Notes: a model not told the origin generated them from the letters alone. Counted from the first letter of the stretch, positions 34,053 through 42,720 are shown. The stretch: 64,000 nucleotides of DNA from CAYSLU01 sp964431965 (GCA_964431965.1 CAYSLU010000007.1:17642-81641); one strand, 5' to 3'. A program made the numbers and translations.

Positions 34053-35249
34053 ATGATGAATCGCATCGCATTCTGCCTGCTCGCCGCAGCCTCCTTCTCC
34101 ATCGCCTTCTCCATCGCCCTCGGCGAGGTGGCGTTCACGCTCGCCGCCGCGACGACTGTCGCCCTGCTTGTCCGCGAGCGCCACGGTCCGACATGGACCC
34201 GCCTGTCCCTATTCGCACTCGCATTCCTGTTCCTTGCCTTGGCGACCGGCGTCATGGGCTTGGATCCGACCCGCAGCGTCTCAAAGATCAAGCGGCTTCT
34301 CTGGTTCACGGCCATACCGGTAACAGCCACACTCGTCACCACGCCCGAGCGATTCCGGCGCCTGCTGGCGGCATTCGCGGCCGGCACGGTCGCCGCGTCC
34401 GCCGAAACGTGCTTCCTCAAGCCGGTCCGGGCCTGGACTGAATGGAAGGCCGGCGCACCCGGCGCGACCGACTACTGGACGTCGTTGATCCACCAAGGAT
34501 CCATGACGGACGCGCAGATGATCATGCTGGGCATCATCGTCAGTTTGGGCTTCCTGGCGGCCGCCAGCCGCGAAGGCCGGCCGCGCGCGATCTGGCTCGC
34601 GGCCCTGACGCTGCAAGCGGTCGCACTCATACTCAATTTCAAGCGCGGCTCGTGGGTCTGCGCGGCTGCCGTCGGCGGCACGTTCGGCTTCGTCATCTGG
34701 GGCCGGCGCTGGGCTTGGCTGCTCGCCGCGCTCGCCGTCGCCGCACTCGCCCTTCCGCCGGTGCGGACCCGCCTCGCCGATATCCGCGCGGAGCTGAGCG
34801 GCGAGAAGGGCGGGCGGATGATCATGTGGACGCAGGTGGCGCCGCGGCTGGTGCGCGAACACCCGACCGGGGTCGGCTACGCGGCACTCAACAACGACAT
34901 GATGCGAGCCGTGGCGCCCGGCGTGGAACGGGGCCGCCGGCACTTGCACGCCAACATCGCGCAGATCCTCGTCGAACTGGGCTGGGCCGGCCTGGCGCTC
35001 TACGCGCTGTGGATCGCGGCCGCCCTTGCCGATGCGGGTCGCGGCGCAGCCCGCCTCCGGACCGCACCCGTAAGCCAGAGAATGGCCGCATGGTCCGTGC
35101 TGCTGATGCTCGTGGCGCTGACGCTCAACGGACTGGTGGAGTACAACTTCGGGGACTCCGAGATCATCCTGGTCTACGGGGTGCTGATGGGACTGGCGGG
35201 CGCAGGCTTGGCCATTCGCCGGCACTCGTCCGCAGCCGGCGCCGTGTAG
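34053..35249 (+). CDS. O-antigen ligase / polymerase-like membrane protein, second copy
   Basis: 398 aa. Starts MMNRIAFCLLAAASFSIAFS at 34053; the open frame upstream runs through the terminator and is not used. Ten or so hydrophobic helices, with a large loop containing FKRGSWVCAAAVGGTFGF and GRMIMWTQVAPRLVREHPTGVGYAALNNDMMR. This matches the Wzy_C/WaaL pattern (R, and HPxxGVGxxxxN). It may be the LPS core ligase, since a heptosyltransferase gene follows convergently, whereas the homologue at 20472 sits in the EPS operon. This assignment is inferred. Confidence 0.75.
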   Translation: MMNRIAFCLLAAASFSIAFSIALGEVAFTLAAATTVALLVRERHGPTWTRLSLFALAFLFLALATGVMGLDPTRSVSKIKRLLWFTAIPVTATLVTTPERFRRLLAAFAAGTVAASAETCFLKPVRAWTEWKAGAPGATDYWTSLIHQGSMTDAQMIMLGIIVSLGFLAAASREGRPRAIWLAALTLQAVALILNFKRGSWVCAAAVGGTFGFVIWGRRWAWLLAALAVAALALPPVRTRLADIRAELSGEKGGRMIMWTQVAPRLVREHPTGVGYAALNNDMMRAVAPGVERGRRHLHANIAQILVELGWAGLALYALWIAAALADAGRGAARLRTAPVSQRMAAWSVLLMLVALTLNGLVEYNFGDSEIILVYGVLMGLAGAGLAIRRHSSAAGAV

Positions 35250-35257
35250 AGCCCCCG

Positions 35258-36487
35258 TCAGGCGCGCGGCGGCCGGGCCGCCAAGGCCCGGAGCACCTCG
35301 GCGTAGACGCGGTCCACCGTGATGGCCTGCATGCAGCGGTTGTCCGTGCACGGCGAGAATCGATGGTTCAGCATGTTCACGCACGGGCTGCAGGCCAGAT
35401 CCGCGGTCACGCAGGCCGCGCGCGGTCCCATCGTGGAGTAGAGCAGCGGAGTTTCGGGGCCAAACAGCGAAACGACGCTCAGCGGCGTCAGCGCGGCGAA
35501 ATGGCAGGGGCCGCTGTCGTTTGAGACCAGGACGTCGCTCAGGGTATACAGGGTCAGCAGATCGCGGAACGTCGTGCGACCCGCCAGGCTGATGCAGCGG
35601 CCCGGTTGCCCCACGGTGTCCGCCACGCGCTCGTTCGCCTCGCGCTCCGAAGGAGCGCCCGTTACCGCCACCACCGAGTCCGGTATGTCGCGCAGAATCC
35701 GTCCGGCGAGATCCACGAAGCGCGCCGTATCCCAGCGCCGGAGCGGCAGAAGGTCGCTGCAGTTCGGGTTGATCAGGACAAGCGGCCCGCGGATCGCCTG
35801 CCGCGTCTGCTCCTCAATGGCCGAACGGACCCGCGCGAGATCATCGGCCGACGGCTCGAATACGGGCAGCGACAAGTCAGCGTCCGCCACGGATTCCTTG
35901 AAGCGGGGAACCGAACCGTCCGGCGAGAACGCCGCCCGCACCATGGCCAGAAAGCTCAGGCTCATGTGCCTCTGGAAGCCGTAGTTCAGCTCATGCGTGA
36001 ACAGGCGCCCGCGGTACGGCCCCTCCGACGTGAAGTTGCGATACCCCACCCGGTTCCGCGCGCGCGTCAGCCAGGTGATGATGGCCGACGACCGCGTCAG
36101 CCCTTCCAGATCGATGGCCGTATCGATCCCCTCGCGCCGAACCCGGCTCAGCGCCCGACGCAGCCCGCCGGCGAACGCGCCCAGGGTGTCGCGCCGAACC
36201 GTAATGATGTGCTCGGGAGGAAAGAACGGCAACAGGTCGAGGATGGGCCGGTTCTCCTCGAACACCATGATGAACAGGTTCTCGCGCCCCACCCGGCGGG
36301 CCGCCTCGGCGAACGCCGGACATGCGATCACGGTCGATCCCATTTCGATCAGCTTGATGAACAGGATGCGGCGGGGCGGTTGCGATGGCCCGCGCATGCG
36401 GCGAGCCACAGACTCCACAGCGGACAGCGCGGCGCACAGCGGCGCGCCGGCCAGTCGGTCAAACAGCAGAATCTCGCGCGGGTTCAT
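35258..36487 (-). CDS. Glycosyltransferase family 9 (heptosyltransferase-like)
   Basis: 409 aa. The ATG at 36487 has a GAGGAAA site upstream. GT-B, GT9-type motifs: RRILFIKLIEMGSTVIACPAF, AIDLEGLTRSSAIITWL, LINPNCSDLLPLRRWDTARF and the terminal donor-binding VSNDSGPCHFAALTPLSVVSLFGPETP, with the D-S-G-P-x-H motif of heptosyltransferases. Members add heptose or a related sugar to LPS inner core. The N-terminus is about 50 residues longer than the minimal GT9 domain, and the C-terminus carries six Cys residues (CMQ, CSPC, CTDNRC), which may bind metal. Confidence 0.82.
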   Translation of the reverse strand: MNPREILLFDRLAGAPLCAALSAVESVARRMRGPSQPPRRILFIKLIEMGSTVIACPAFAEAARRVGRENLFIMVFEENRPILDLLPFFPPEHIITVRRDTLGAFAGGLRRALSRVRREGIDTAIDLEGLTRSSAIITWLTRARNRVGYRNFTSEGPYRGRLFTHELNYGFQRHMSLSFLAMVRAAFSPDGSVPRFKESVADADLSLPVFEPSADDLARVRSAIEEQTRQAIRGPLVLINPNCSDLLPLRRWDTARFVDLAGRILRDIPDSVVAVTGAPSEREANERVADTVGQPGRCISLAGRTTFRDLLTLYTLSDVLVSNDSGPCHFAALTPLSVVSLFGPETPLLYSTMGPRAACVTADLACSPCVNMLNHRFSPCTDNRCMQAITVDRVYAEVLRALAARPPRA

Positions 36488-36569
36488 GATCGTTTCCTCG
36501 TGCCCAAGGCTGGAGATGCTTCCACATACGGGTCTGCCGATGCAAGACCAACATCCGTCGCCATTCGCC

Positions 36570-36598
36570 TTGTGCCGCCGCCATGCGCTCGCTATCGT
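36570..36598 (+). promoter_or_regulatory. Putative sigma-70 promoter of the LysM lipoprotein gene
   Basis: TTGTGC, 17 nt, TATCGT, 24 nt before the ATG at 36623. The AGGAGGGA ribosome site starts at 36606. The leader would be under 20 nt. Confidence 0.5.
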
Positions 36599-36622
36599 CT
36601 GGTCCAGGAGGGACCAGTCGCC

Positions 36623-37177
36623 ATGATCAAGCATGCCGTAGCGCTTTCGCTTTTGCCCATCGCCCTGCTGACCGGGTGCACCACCATCGGCGCGGATCAA
36701 CCGGGGAACGGCTTGCCCGATCCGGCCGACGTGATGCAGGAGCGTCTGGTCCGGGTTGAGGAGAAGCTTTCCGGTATCCAGATGGAGCAGGCACGCCTGG
36801 CACGGGATATTGACCGGCTCCAGCGCAGCCAGGAGTCCGCCGCGGCGGCGCCGACCGCAACCCAGATCCGCGACCTCGAGCGCCGCATCGAAGCCGTTGA
36901 CGCCGCGCGCGAAGCCGATCGAAAGGCACTGTACGATCAACTGAGCCGCCGCATTGCCGAAATCCTCAACGCGTCCTCCGCTCCGGCGCCCAACCCGGCC
37001 CCTTCCGGCGGCGCGGCCCCCGCCGCCGCACGCGGGGAGCACGTGGTCCAAGCCGGCGAGACGCTATCCCAAATCGCCGCCCGGTACCGCACGAGCGTAT
37101 CGGCCCTTCTGAAGGCCAACGCGCTGCAGGACGGGAACGCCATCCGAGTCGGCCAGAAGCTCGTGGTCCCGAAGTAG
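36623..37177 (+). CDS. LysM-domain lipoprotein
   Basis: 184 aa. Strong Shine-Dalgarno, then a lipoprotein signal ending in the lipobox LLTGC (Cys19). Residues about 40-115 are a charged heptad-like coiled coil (EEKLSGIQMEQARLARDIDRLQ). Residues about 120-135 are an Ala/Pro-rich linker. The C-terminal LysM domain (about 136-184) reads HVVQAGETLSQIAARYRTSVSALLKANALQDGNAIRVGQKLVVPK and binds N-acetylglucosamine in peptidoglycan. It is probably an outer-membrane lipoprotein that tethers to or positions cell-wall enzymes, and it lies on the same strand as the cell-wall amidase gene downstream. Confidence 0.85.
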   Translation: MIKHAVALSLLPIALLTGCTTIGADQPGNGLPDPADVMQERLVRVEEKLSGIQMEQARLARDIDRLQRSQESAAAAPTATQIRDLERRIEAVDAAREADRKALYDQLSRRIAEILNASSAPAPNPAPSGGAAPAAARGEHVVQAGETLSQIAARYRTSVSALLKANALQDGNAIRVGQKLVVPK

Positions 37178-37201
37178 CCCGGCGCGAGGGGACCGAACTC
37201 C

Positions 37202-37230
37202 TTGTAGGCGAGCGGCTCGCGGAGTATAGT
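37202..37230 (+). promoter_or_regulatory. Sigma-70 promoter of nrdR
   Basis: TTGTAG, 17 nt, TATAGT: the closest match to the consensus in the window. Transcription would begin near 37237; AGGAG stands just before the ATG. Confidence 0.6.
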
Positions 37231-37260
37231 TCGTGAGTCGGTAATCGTCAGGAGTACCCC

Positions 37261-37713
37261 ATGCGCTGTCCCCGGTGCGGACATCAGGAAGACAAGGTCA
37301 TCGATAGCCGGGCGGCCCGGAACGGCGATGTGATCCGCCGCCGGCGCATGTGCGCCAAGTGCAGCCACCGCTTCACTACCTACGAGGAAGTGGTCAAGGC
37401 CCAGCTCAAGGTGATCAAGCGGGACGGCCGCCACGAGGAGATGGACCGGCGCAAGCTGGTTACCGGAATCGAGCGCGCGTGCGAGAAGCGCCCGGTCGGG
37501 GCGGATCGCATCGAAACCATCGTCGATACCATCATCGCGGACCTCGAAAGCGAGTACGAGCGCGAGGTGCCGAGCGAGGTGATCGGGGAGAAGGTCATGA
37601 TGCACCTGAAGGAGCTCGACGAGGTGGCCTTCGTCCGCTTCGCCTCCGTCTACCGCCGCTTCAAGGATGTCGGGCAGTTCCTCAACGAGATCCAGGAGCT
37701 CGCTTCCCGCTGA
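37261..37713 (+). CDS. nrdR: Transcriptional repressor NrdR
   Basis: 150 aa, typical length. An N-terminal zinc ribbon (Cys3, Cys6, Cys31, Cys34) is followed by an ATP-cone domain (VIKRDGRHEEMDRRKLVTGIERACEKRPV). NrdR senses dATP/ATP and represses ribonucleotide reductase genes by binding NrdR boxes. No clear NrdR box was found in the upstream region, so autoregulation is not shown. Start of a likely operon: the next gene overlaps the stop codon (TGATG). Confidence 0.95.
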   Translation: MRCPRCGHQEDKVIDSRAARNGDVIRRRRMCAKCSHRFTTYEEVVKAQLKVIKRDGRHEEMDRRKLVTGIERACEKRPVGADRIETIVDTIIADLESEYEREVPSEVIGEKVMMHLKELDEVAFVRFASVYRRFKDVGQFLNEIQELASR

Positions 37714-38330
37714 TGATCTGGAGCGCACAGGACGACACGGCCACCCCCCGCGAGCTGGTGGTCTCGCGCATCATGGCCGAGCTGGCCGAGCTGGCGACGG
37801 ATCCCGCTGACATCCCGCGACTGCGCGAGGTCGCGCAGGGGGTGGCGGGATATGTGGCCCGCCACGTGGACGGGTTCTGCGTGGAATCCCCCATGGTCCT
37901 GCTCCTCACCGCCCGCGCCCTGACGGCGGTGGGTGATCGCGCGCTCGCCAGGCGCCTCATCCTGTACGGATCGCGCACGGTCCGGCCCGCAATCTGGACG
38001 GCCGCCGGCGACGACACGACCATCGTCCTGGATGTGGAGCGGCTGGCGGGGCGGGACCAGGACCGGTTTGAGCTGGCGCTCTTTGAGGGGCTGAATACGG
38101 CCCTGGAGGCGGTCTCGCCCGCGTGGGACCCCTCCGCCGGCGAAGGCGCGCTCGGCCTTCGCCGCATGCACCATGCCGCCGCCGCCGTCACGGGCACTCC
38201 ACCCGAGAGCCGCCGGACCCGGGCGCTGGTTTCGGAAATCAAGAACGCCTGCACGGACAAGCTGGGGACCTTCCGGGACGAACGCCGCTGGCGCCAGGCG
38301 CCGCGGGTGATGGACCTCGACCTCGCGTAG
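37713..38330 (+). CDS. Conserved-looking hypothetical protein, coupled to nrdR
   Basis: 205 aa, no family recognised. The ATG at 37713 overlaps the nrdR stop in TGATG, so it is translationally coupled. Hydrophilic and alpha-helical in appearance: an N-terminal helical segment (residues 1-60), a middle segment ESPMVLLLTARALTAVGDRALARRLILYGS, then TTIVLDVERLAGRDQDRFELALFEGLNTALEAVSP. No signal peptide, membrane helix or metal-binding cysteine pattern. The N-terminal helix resembles a generic four-helix protein. The coupling with nrdR suggests a cytoplasmic role. Functional prediction would be guesswork. Confidence 0.6.
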   Translation: MIWSAQDDTATPRELVVSRIMAELAELATDPADIPRLREVAQGVAGYVARHVDGFCVESPMVLLLTARALTAVGDRALARRLILYGSRTVRPAIWTAAGDDTTIVLDVERLAGRDQDRFELALFEGLNTALEAVSPAWDPSAGEGALGLRRMHHAAAAVTGTPPESRRTRALVSEIKNACTDKLGTFRDERRWRQAPRVMDLDLA

Positions 38331-38339
38331 CCGCTCGCC

Positions 38340-39011
38340 ATGAAGCCCGACACGGACATTCTGATCCCGGAACCAGCCGCCCTCACCCGCCGTCGGTTTC
38401 TGCAGATGGCGCTGCTGGCGCTCCCCGCGTTCGTAATCCCCGGCACGGCGCACGGCGCGACAGCCCGGGCCTACGGCCGACCGCTCGATCTGGGCTTCAT
38501 CTCCGCTCGTCTACCCCTCGTCCGTCGCTCCGCCTGGACGCGGTACCAGCCGCGCCTGTCGCGCATCTATGCCGCCAGCCGCTTCAGCCGGCTCACAATC
38601 CACCACACCGGCCTCTACGTCAACACGTCCACCGCGCGCAACTCCGTTGCGCGGGACATGCAAGGCGTCCTGGCCGCGCACGTTCGCCTGCGCTACGGCG
38701 ATATCGGATACCACTTTGCCGTGGACTACTCCGGGTGCGTATGGGAGGGGCGGTCGCTCGCGCACCAGGGCGCACACGTCTCCGGCGCCAACGAGCACAA
38801 CATCGGCGTCGTGCTCCTCGGGAACTTCGAGCGCCAGCGGCCGGCCCAGGCCCAGATGAGCGCGCTCCGGTCCCTGGTCTCCGCGCTGACCCAGCGCTAC
38901 GGCATCTCGTCCCGGCGCATCTATGGGCACCGCGACCTGGGCGCCACGGCCTGCCCCGGGCGCTACCTGTACCCCGGGGTCACCAACTTGCGACGCAGCT
39001 ACTCTGCCTGA
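38340..39011 (+). CDS. N-acetylmuramoyl-L-alanine amidase (Amidase_2/PGRP fold), Tat-exported
   Basis: 223 aa. The N-terminal TRRRFLQMALLALPAFVIPGTAHG is a twin-arginine-like signal, so it is probably exported folded with its zinc. Zinc ligands follow the family pattern: His in TIHHTGLY, then His and Cys in GHRDLGATACPGRYLY. GYHFAVDYSGCVWEGR is the family core. It cleaves the amide bond between muramic acid and L-Ala in peptidoglycan. It sits 9 bp after the hypothetical gene and 49 bp before purC, in the same direction. Confidence 0.87.
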   Translation: MKPDTDILIPEPAALTRRRFLQMALLALPAFVIPGTAHGATARAYGRPLDLGFISARLPLVRRSAWTRYQPRLSRIYAASRFSRLTIHHTGLYVNTSTARNSVARDMQGVLAAHVRLRYGDIGYHFAVDYSGCVWEGRSLAHQGAHVSGANEHNIGVVLLGNFERQRPAQAQMSALRSLVSALTQRYGISSRRIYGHRDLGATACPGRYLYPGVTNLRRSYSA

Positions 39012-39060
39012 GGCAGACGCCTGACGACTGACCGACAACCGCCACCATCAGGAGCCACAC

Positions 39061-40023
39061 ATGATCAGCGACGCTCGGATGCAGAAGGAACTGGCCCGCA
39101 CGCTGGACCGCACCGATTTCAAGGACCTGGGCGAGGCGGAGCGCGGCAAGGTCCGCGACAGCTACAAGCAGGGGAAGCGGCGGATCATCGTGACTACGGA
39201 CCGGGTGTCGGCCTTCGACTGCATCCTGGGCACCATCCCGTTCAAGGGCCAGGTTCTGAACCAGATTGCCGCATTCTGGTTCGACAAGACTCGCGGAGTC
39301 GTGCCGAATCACGTCCTGGACATCCCCGACCCGAATGTCATGGTCGTGCGCGAGTGCCAGCAGCTGCCGCTCGAGTTCATCGTCCGCGGCTACATCACCG
39401 GCGTCACCAAGACCTCCGCCTGGTACAACTACCAGCAGGGCGTCCGCGACTTCTGCGGAAACCGCCTGGCCGAGGGGCTGCGTAAGGACCAGAAATTCGA
39501 GCGGCCCATCCTGACCCCCACAACCAAGCTTGAAAAGCACGACCGCTCCATCTCCCGCGCCGAGGCAATCGCCGAGGGCCTGATCGACGCGAAGACCTTT
39601 GATGCCGTGGCCGACATCGCCTTCCGCGTCTTCGCGGCCGGCGTCGAGCACGCCCGCTCTCGCGGCCTGATCCTCGTCGACACCAAGTACGAGTTCGGCA
39701 TGCTCGACGGACAGGTCGTCCTGTCCGACGAAGTGCACACGCCCGACTCCTCGCGCTACTGGATCGCAGACACGTACGAGGAGCGCTTCCGCGCCGGGCA
39801 GGACCAGCGCGGGATCGACAAGGAGTACGTGCGCGAGTGGCTGGCCGCACGGGGCTTCCGCGGAGACGGGCAGCCGCCGGCTCTGACCGACGACGTGCGA
39901 GCCGAGGCCGCCCGCCGCTACATCACCGTCTACGAGCAGATCACCGGCCAGGCGTTTTCCATCACGGATCAGCCGGTCGAGGAGCGCATCCGCGCCAACC
40001 TGAAGTCCAAGGGCTATCTCTAG
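39061..40023 (+). CDS. purC: Phosphoribosylaminoimidazole-succinocarboxamide synthase (PurC)
   Basis: 320 aa, normal for the longer eukaryote-like/SAICAR synthetase type. Motifs include GKVRDSYKQGKRRIIVTTDRVSAFDCIL, ECQQLPLEFIVRGYITG and LVDTKYEFGMLDG, with SSRYW near the C-terminus. The enzyme joins CAIR and aspartate with ATP in purine synthesis. Its stop is 10 bp from the convergent Nudix gene. Placement after an amidase has no functional meaning that I can see. Confidence 0.96.
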   Translation: MISDARMQKELARTLDRTDFKDLGEAERGKVRDSYKQGKRRIIVTTDRVSAFDCILGTIPFKGQVLNQIAAFWFDKTRGVVPNHVLDIPDPNVMVVRECQQLPLEFIVRGYITGVTKTSAWYNYQQGVRDFCGNRLAEGLRKDQKFERPILTPTTKLEKHDRSISRAEAIAEGLIDAKTFDAVADIAFRVFAAGVEHARSRGLILVDTKYEFGMLDGQVVLSDEVHTPDSSRYWIADTYEERFRAGQDQRGIDKEYVREWLAARGFRGDGQPPALTDDVRAEAARRYITVYEQITGQAFSITDQPVEERIRANLKSKGYL

Positions 40024-40033
40024 GCCATGCCGG

Positions 40034-40645
40034 TCAGCCGGCCGCGAGCAGGCGATCCAAGCTGTCGAGGCACAGCTGCGACCAGCTTTCGAGCCGGTCA
40101 CGCATCGAGCGCAGAGCATCCACGCTGCGGAACCCGGACTCGGTGATCACGCCCTCGCGCTTGCGCACGTCGGCCGAAGCCGCACGCAGGATGTGAACCA
40201 CGCCCAGATGCACCTGGCCGACGCTGTTGGAGTCATCGTTCAGGAGCGCCACAATCCGCTGCGTGTATCCGGAAGCCAACTCGACCTCTTCCTCGAGTTC
40301 CCGCACCGCGGCGTTCGAGTAGACATCCCCAAACAGACTCTCGTCACAGTTGTTGATGTGCCCGCCGATGCCGATGGATGCCTTGGCGACGAGTCGCTCC
40401 TCGCCGGATTTCTTCCCCCGCACGTAGCACCACACCAGCCCGCCGTGCGTGATGATGAAGTACGGAATGATCTGCTTGATGGACGGATCGTTCTCGGCCT
40501 TCGAGCGCGGCACGAATCGGTAGTGGCCCCGATCGAGCAGGACGGGCGTGTACCGGGCCACATCGAAACAGAGCCCCTGGAACATCCCGATCTCCTCGAC
40601 CAGCCGACGCTCGACGACCAGCAGGCTCTCCTCCGGCTTGCTCAT
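40034..40645 (-). CDS. Nudix-superfamily phosphoesterase (COG4112-like)
   Basis: 203 aa from the ATG at 40645; a GTG six codons earlier is possible. A Nudix box with an insertion is present (GGHINNCDESL... RELEEEVEL). The REL-EEE core is intact, while the first Gly-to-Glu spacing is longer than the classic pattern. It resembles, from memory, the COG4112 predicted phosphoesterases (about 200 aa, unknown substrate). Divergent from the WaaP-like kinase gene. Conserved YVRGKKSGEERLVAKASIGIGGH precedes the box. Substrate unknown; probably a nucleotide-type pyrophosphate. Confidence 0.72.
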   Translation of the reverse strand: MSKPEESLLVVERRLVEEIGMFQGLCFDVARYTPVLLDRGHYRFVPRSKAENDPSIKQIIPYFIITHGGLVWCYVRGKKSGEERLVAKASIGIGGHINNCDESLFGDVYSNAAVRELEEEVELASGYTQRIVALLNDDSNSVGQVHLGVVHILRAASADVRKREGVITESGFRSVDALRSMRDRLESWSQLCLDSLDRLLAAG

Positions 40646-40748
40646 GGCGGCGGATATTCGCACGCCGTCGCGAATCCGGGCAAGCGGCTTTTCACGACGA
40701 CCGGGTGGCCCGGGCGGCGAACGAAATGGCGTGCCTTGCCCGACCCTC

Positions 40749-40757
40749 TGCTATACT
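40749..40757 (+). promoter_or_regulatory. Extended -10 promoter (TGCTATACT) for the WaaP-like kinase
   Basis: TGC directly before TATACT at 40752-40757, 24 nt before the ATG. The region lacks a well-placed -35, so it depends on the extended -10. Confidence 0.4.
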
Positions 40758-40781
40758 CCCTCGCATCGACGCGAGGCAACG

Positions 40782-41573
40782 ATGAGACTGATGACAGCCA
40801 GCGAGTGGACGCCCTTCCGAAACGGGGGGATCACCTGGAACGTCCGCCCCTGCTTCGCCGCCCCCTTCCGGGAGTGGATTGCCGCTCACTTCGATGGCGC
40901 GGGCTGGATCGGAACGACTCCCCTGAAGCAGGATACCGGCTCACGTGTGCTCGAAGCGGGCGGCTGGGTCATCAAGGAGAGCACCCGGCGGCGGGGCCGC
41001 GGTCTGCTCCGCTTCGGACTCCGGCGATCAGGCTCCCGGCGGGCGTTCGTTCTCGCGCAGCGCCTGCTCGCCCGGAAGATCGCCACGCCGGAACCCGTGG
41101 CATGGGCGACGGTGCGTCGGAATGGGATCCGCGTGCGAGACTACCTGATCACCGTGCGCCTGTCCGAAACCGAGAACTTGCAGGCCCGATGCCGTCGACT
41201 GGCAACTGATCCCAAGGGGCGAGCCGCCACCCTGTCGGCCGTGGGCGATCTGCTGGCCCGTTTTCACGCCAGCGGGCTCGCGAACCGGGACCTGAAAGAT
41301 GAGAACATCCTCTGCGCCTGCCAGGCGGATCCCGTCTTGAGCGTGGTGGACCTCGATGGCGTCCGCGCGTTCGACCGGGTCTCAACCGCGCGCGCCCGGG
41401 CCGACTTCTGGCCCATCGTGCGATCGCTGCGTCGGCTCGGCTGGGCGGATCCGGCGGACCAAGCCGCCCTGCTCGCCGCATACAATGCCGGTGTTCCGCC
41501 GCTCCTGAGGCTGAATGCTCTGCCTCACCTCAGCCGGCGGGACCCCGGCGTGCGCTTGCAGGCCAGCCCCTGA
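40782..41573 (+). CDS. Lipopolysaccharide kinase-like protein (WaaP/Kdo kinase family)
   Basis: 263 aa. GAGG at 40772-40775 precedes the ATG. The protein-kinase-like fold shows VIKESTRRRGRG near residue 60 (a Lys that would bind ATP), then a catalytic loop ANRDLKDENILC (about residue 168) and a VVDLDGVR motif (DFG position, about residue 187). WaaP-type kinases phosphorylate LPS inner-core sugars. The catalytic loop normally reads HxDL; here the preceding His is replaced by Asn (NRD). Divergent promoter with a Nudix protein. The role on LPS is inferred. Confidence 0.75.
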   Translation: MRLMTASEWTPFRNGGITWNVRPCFAAPFREWIAAHFDGAGWIGTTPLKQDTGSRVLEAGGWVIKESTRRRGRGLLRFGLRRSGSRRAFVLAQRLLARKIATPEPVAWATVRRNGIRVRDYLITVRLSETENLQARCRRLATDPKGRAATLSAVGDLLARFHASGLANRDLKDENILCACQADPVLSVVDLDGVRAFDRVSTARARADFWPIVRSLRRLGWADPADQAALLAAYNAGVPPLLRLNALPHLSRRDPGVRLQASP

Positions 41574-41588
41574 TCAGCGGATCAGGGG
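41567..41588. terminator. Possible bidirectional hairpin between convergent genes
   Basis: A perfect 9-bp stem CCCCTGATC / GATCAGGGG with a 4-nt loop (AGCG) overlaps the stop of the WaaP-like gene. No T-run follows in either direction, so termination may need Rho. Confidence 0.45.
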
Positions 41589-41624
41589 ACGGGAGACCCA
41601 GCCGCCCCCCTCATCGCCATCCGC

Positions 41625-42581
41625 TCACGGAGGCGGAGCCGGCAGGGCCGCATTGGCACCGCAGGCATAGGTCAGGATGCCGCGCGCGATGCCTTCGGCA
41701 ATCGTATCGCGGCTCGCCTTTCGAAGCAGCTTCTCCTCGTCAGCCGCGCACGAGAGGAATCCGCACTCAACCAGGACGGCCGGGCAGGGCGCGTCCCGAA
41801 GCACTTGGAAGCGTGCCCGCCTGAGCCCGCGATCCTCTCCTCCCGAGCACACCAGAAGGCCCTTCTGAATGTAGTAGCCGGCCACCAGATTGGCCGGATC
41901 ATAGCGATTCCCCGCGCATACCCGAGCATCCGACTTGCGCGCCTCGGACGACGAAGTCGACGGGAATCCCGGCGAAGTCAGCGCGTACGTCTCGAAGCCG
42001 GACGCCGTCCGGTCCGGCGAATAGTTCACGTGGATGCTGACAAACAGGTCCGCCCGCCGCTTGACCGCCAGCCACGACCGGCTGTCCAAGTCGAGCGTCG
42101 AATCGCGGTCGCGCGTCAGGCACGCGCGGATGTCGCACGCCTCGAGCTTGGCGGCCACGCGCTTGGCCAGATCCAGCACGATCATCTTCTCTTCGACCCC
42201 CTGCTTCCCGATCGTGCCCGGGTCGGCGCCCCCATGCCCGGGGTCGAGCATGACGAGGTCGCAGCGCCGCAGCGTAAGACCACGCTCCCGCTGCAGCAGC
42301 GGGCCCACGACCACCCGCGCATCGGTCTCCGTCAGCGACCAGCGCCCGCGCTCCGGAATAAGCGGCGAGTTGAGGTACACGAGCAGGCCATCGTGGAACA
42401 GCCGGCGGCTATTGGTCTCCAGCACCAGCGACACATCCGCGCCGCTCAGCGTGATGCGCCTGTTCCGCTCCGGAGACGCGACCAAGCCATGCGTCCGCGC
42501 CACCTCCACGACGGGGAGGTTGCGCGCGGAGGACAGCGCGGCGGCCAGGCACAGACCGCATGCGATAAGCCATCTAGCCAT
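41625..42581 (-). CDS. N-acetylmuramoyl-L-alanine amidase (Amidase_3, AmiC-like)
   Basis: 318 aa with an N-terminal signal peptide (MARWLIACGLCLAAALSSARN). Residues about 25-110 appear to be a distinct N-terminal domain. The catalytic domain begins at LVMLDPGHGGADPG (first Zn ligand His), continues with IGKQGVEEKMIVLDLAKRV (Glu), SIHVNYSP (second His) and VLVECGFLS (catalytic Glu). It acts in the periplasm to split septal peptidoglycan. There is no AMIN domain signature that I can assign. Divergent from a TPR gene, with overlapping promoters. Confidence 0.9.
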   Translation of the reverse strand: MARWLIACGLCLAAALSSARNLPVVEVARTHGLVASPERNRRITLSGADVSLVLETNSRRLFHDGLLVYLNSPLIPERGRWSLTETDARVVVGPLLQRERGLTLRRCDLVMLDPGHGGADPGTIGKQGVEEKMIVLDLAKRVAAKLEACDIRACLTRDRDSTLDLDSRSWLAVKRRADLFVSIHVNYSPDRTASGFETYALTSPGFPSTSSSEARKSDARVCAGNRYDPANLVAGYYIQKGLLVCSGGEDRGLRRARFQVLRDAPCPAVLVECGFLSCAADEEKLLRKASRDTIAEGIARGILTYACGANAALPAPPP

Positions 42582-42655
42582 GGTCACGGACCGCCCGACC
42601 GAAGCGGGAGAAGGCAGGCCGCTTGCGGCTTGAACCGATTTGATATAGCCTTGTT

Positions 42656-42684
42656 CGAATAGCCTCTGGTATAGATAGTATCAA
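42656..42684. promoter_or_regulatory. Divergent promoter region between amidase and TPR gene
   Basis: Plus strand: extended -10 TGG-TATAGA at 42667-42675, reading to the TPR gene. Minus strand: TTGATA, 17 nt, TATTCG across 42684-42656, reading to the amidase. The 139-bp gap is the most AT-rich stretch of this area. Both are predictions from consensus only. Confidence 0.4.
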
Positions 42685-42720
42685 CTGTTTTTTGGCTTCG
42701 TCAGCAAGGATCTGGCTGCC

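Noticed and set aside
40736..40757. A -35/-10 pair TTGCCC...TATACT for the WaaP-like kinase
   Set aside because: The spacer would be only 10 nt; I kept the extended -10 element instead.
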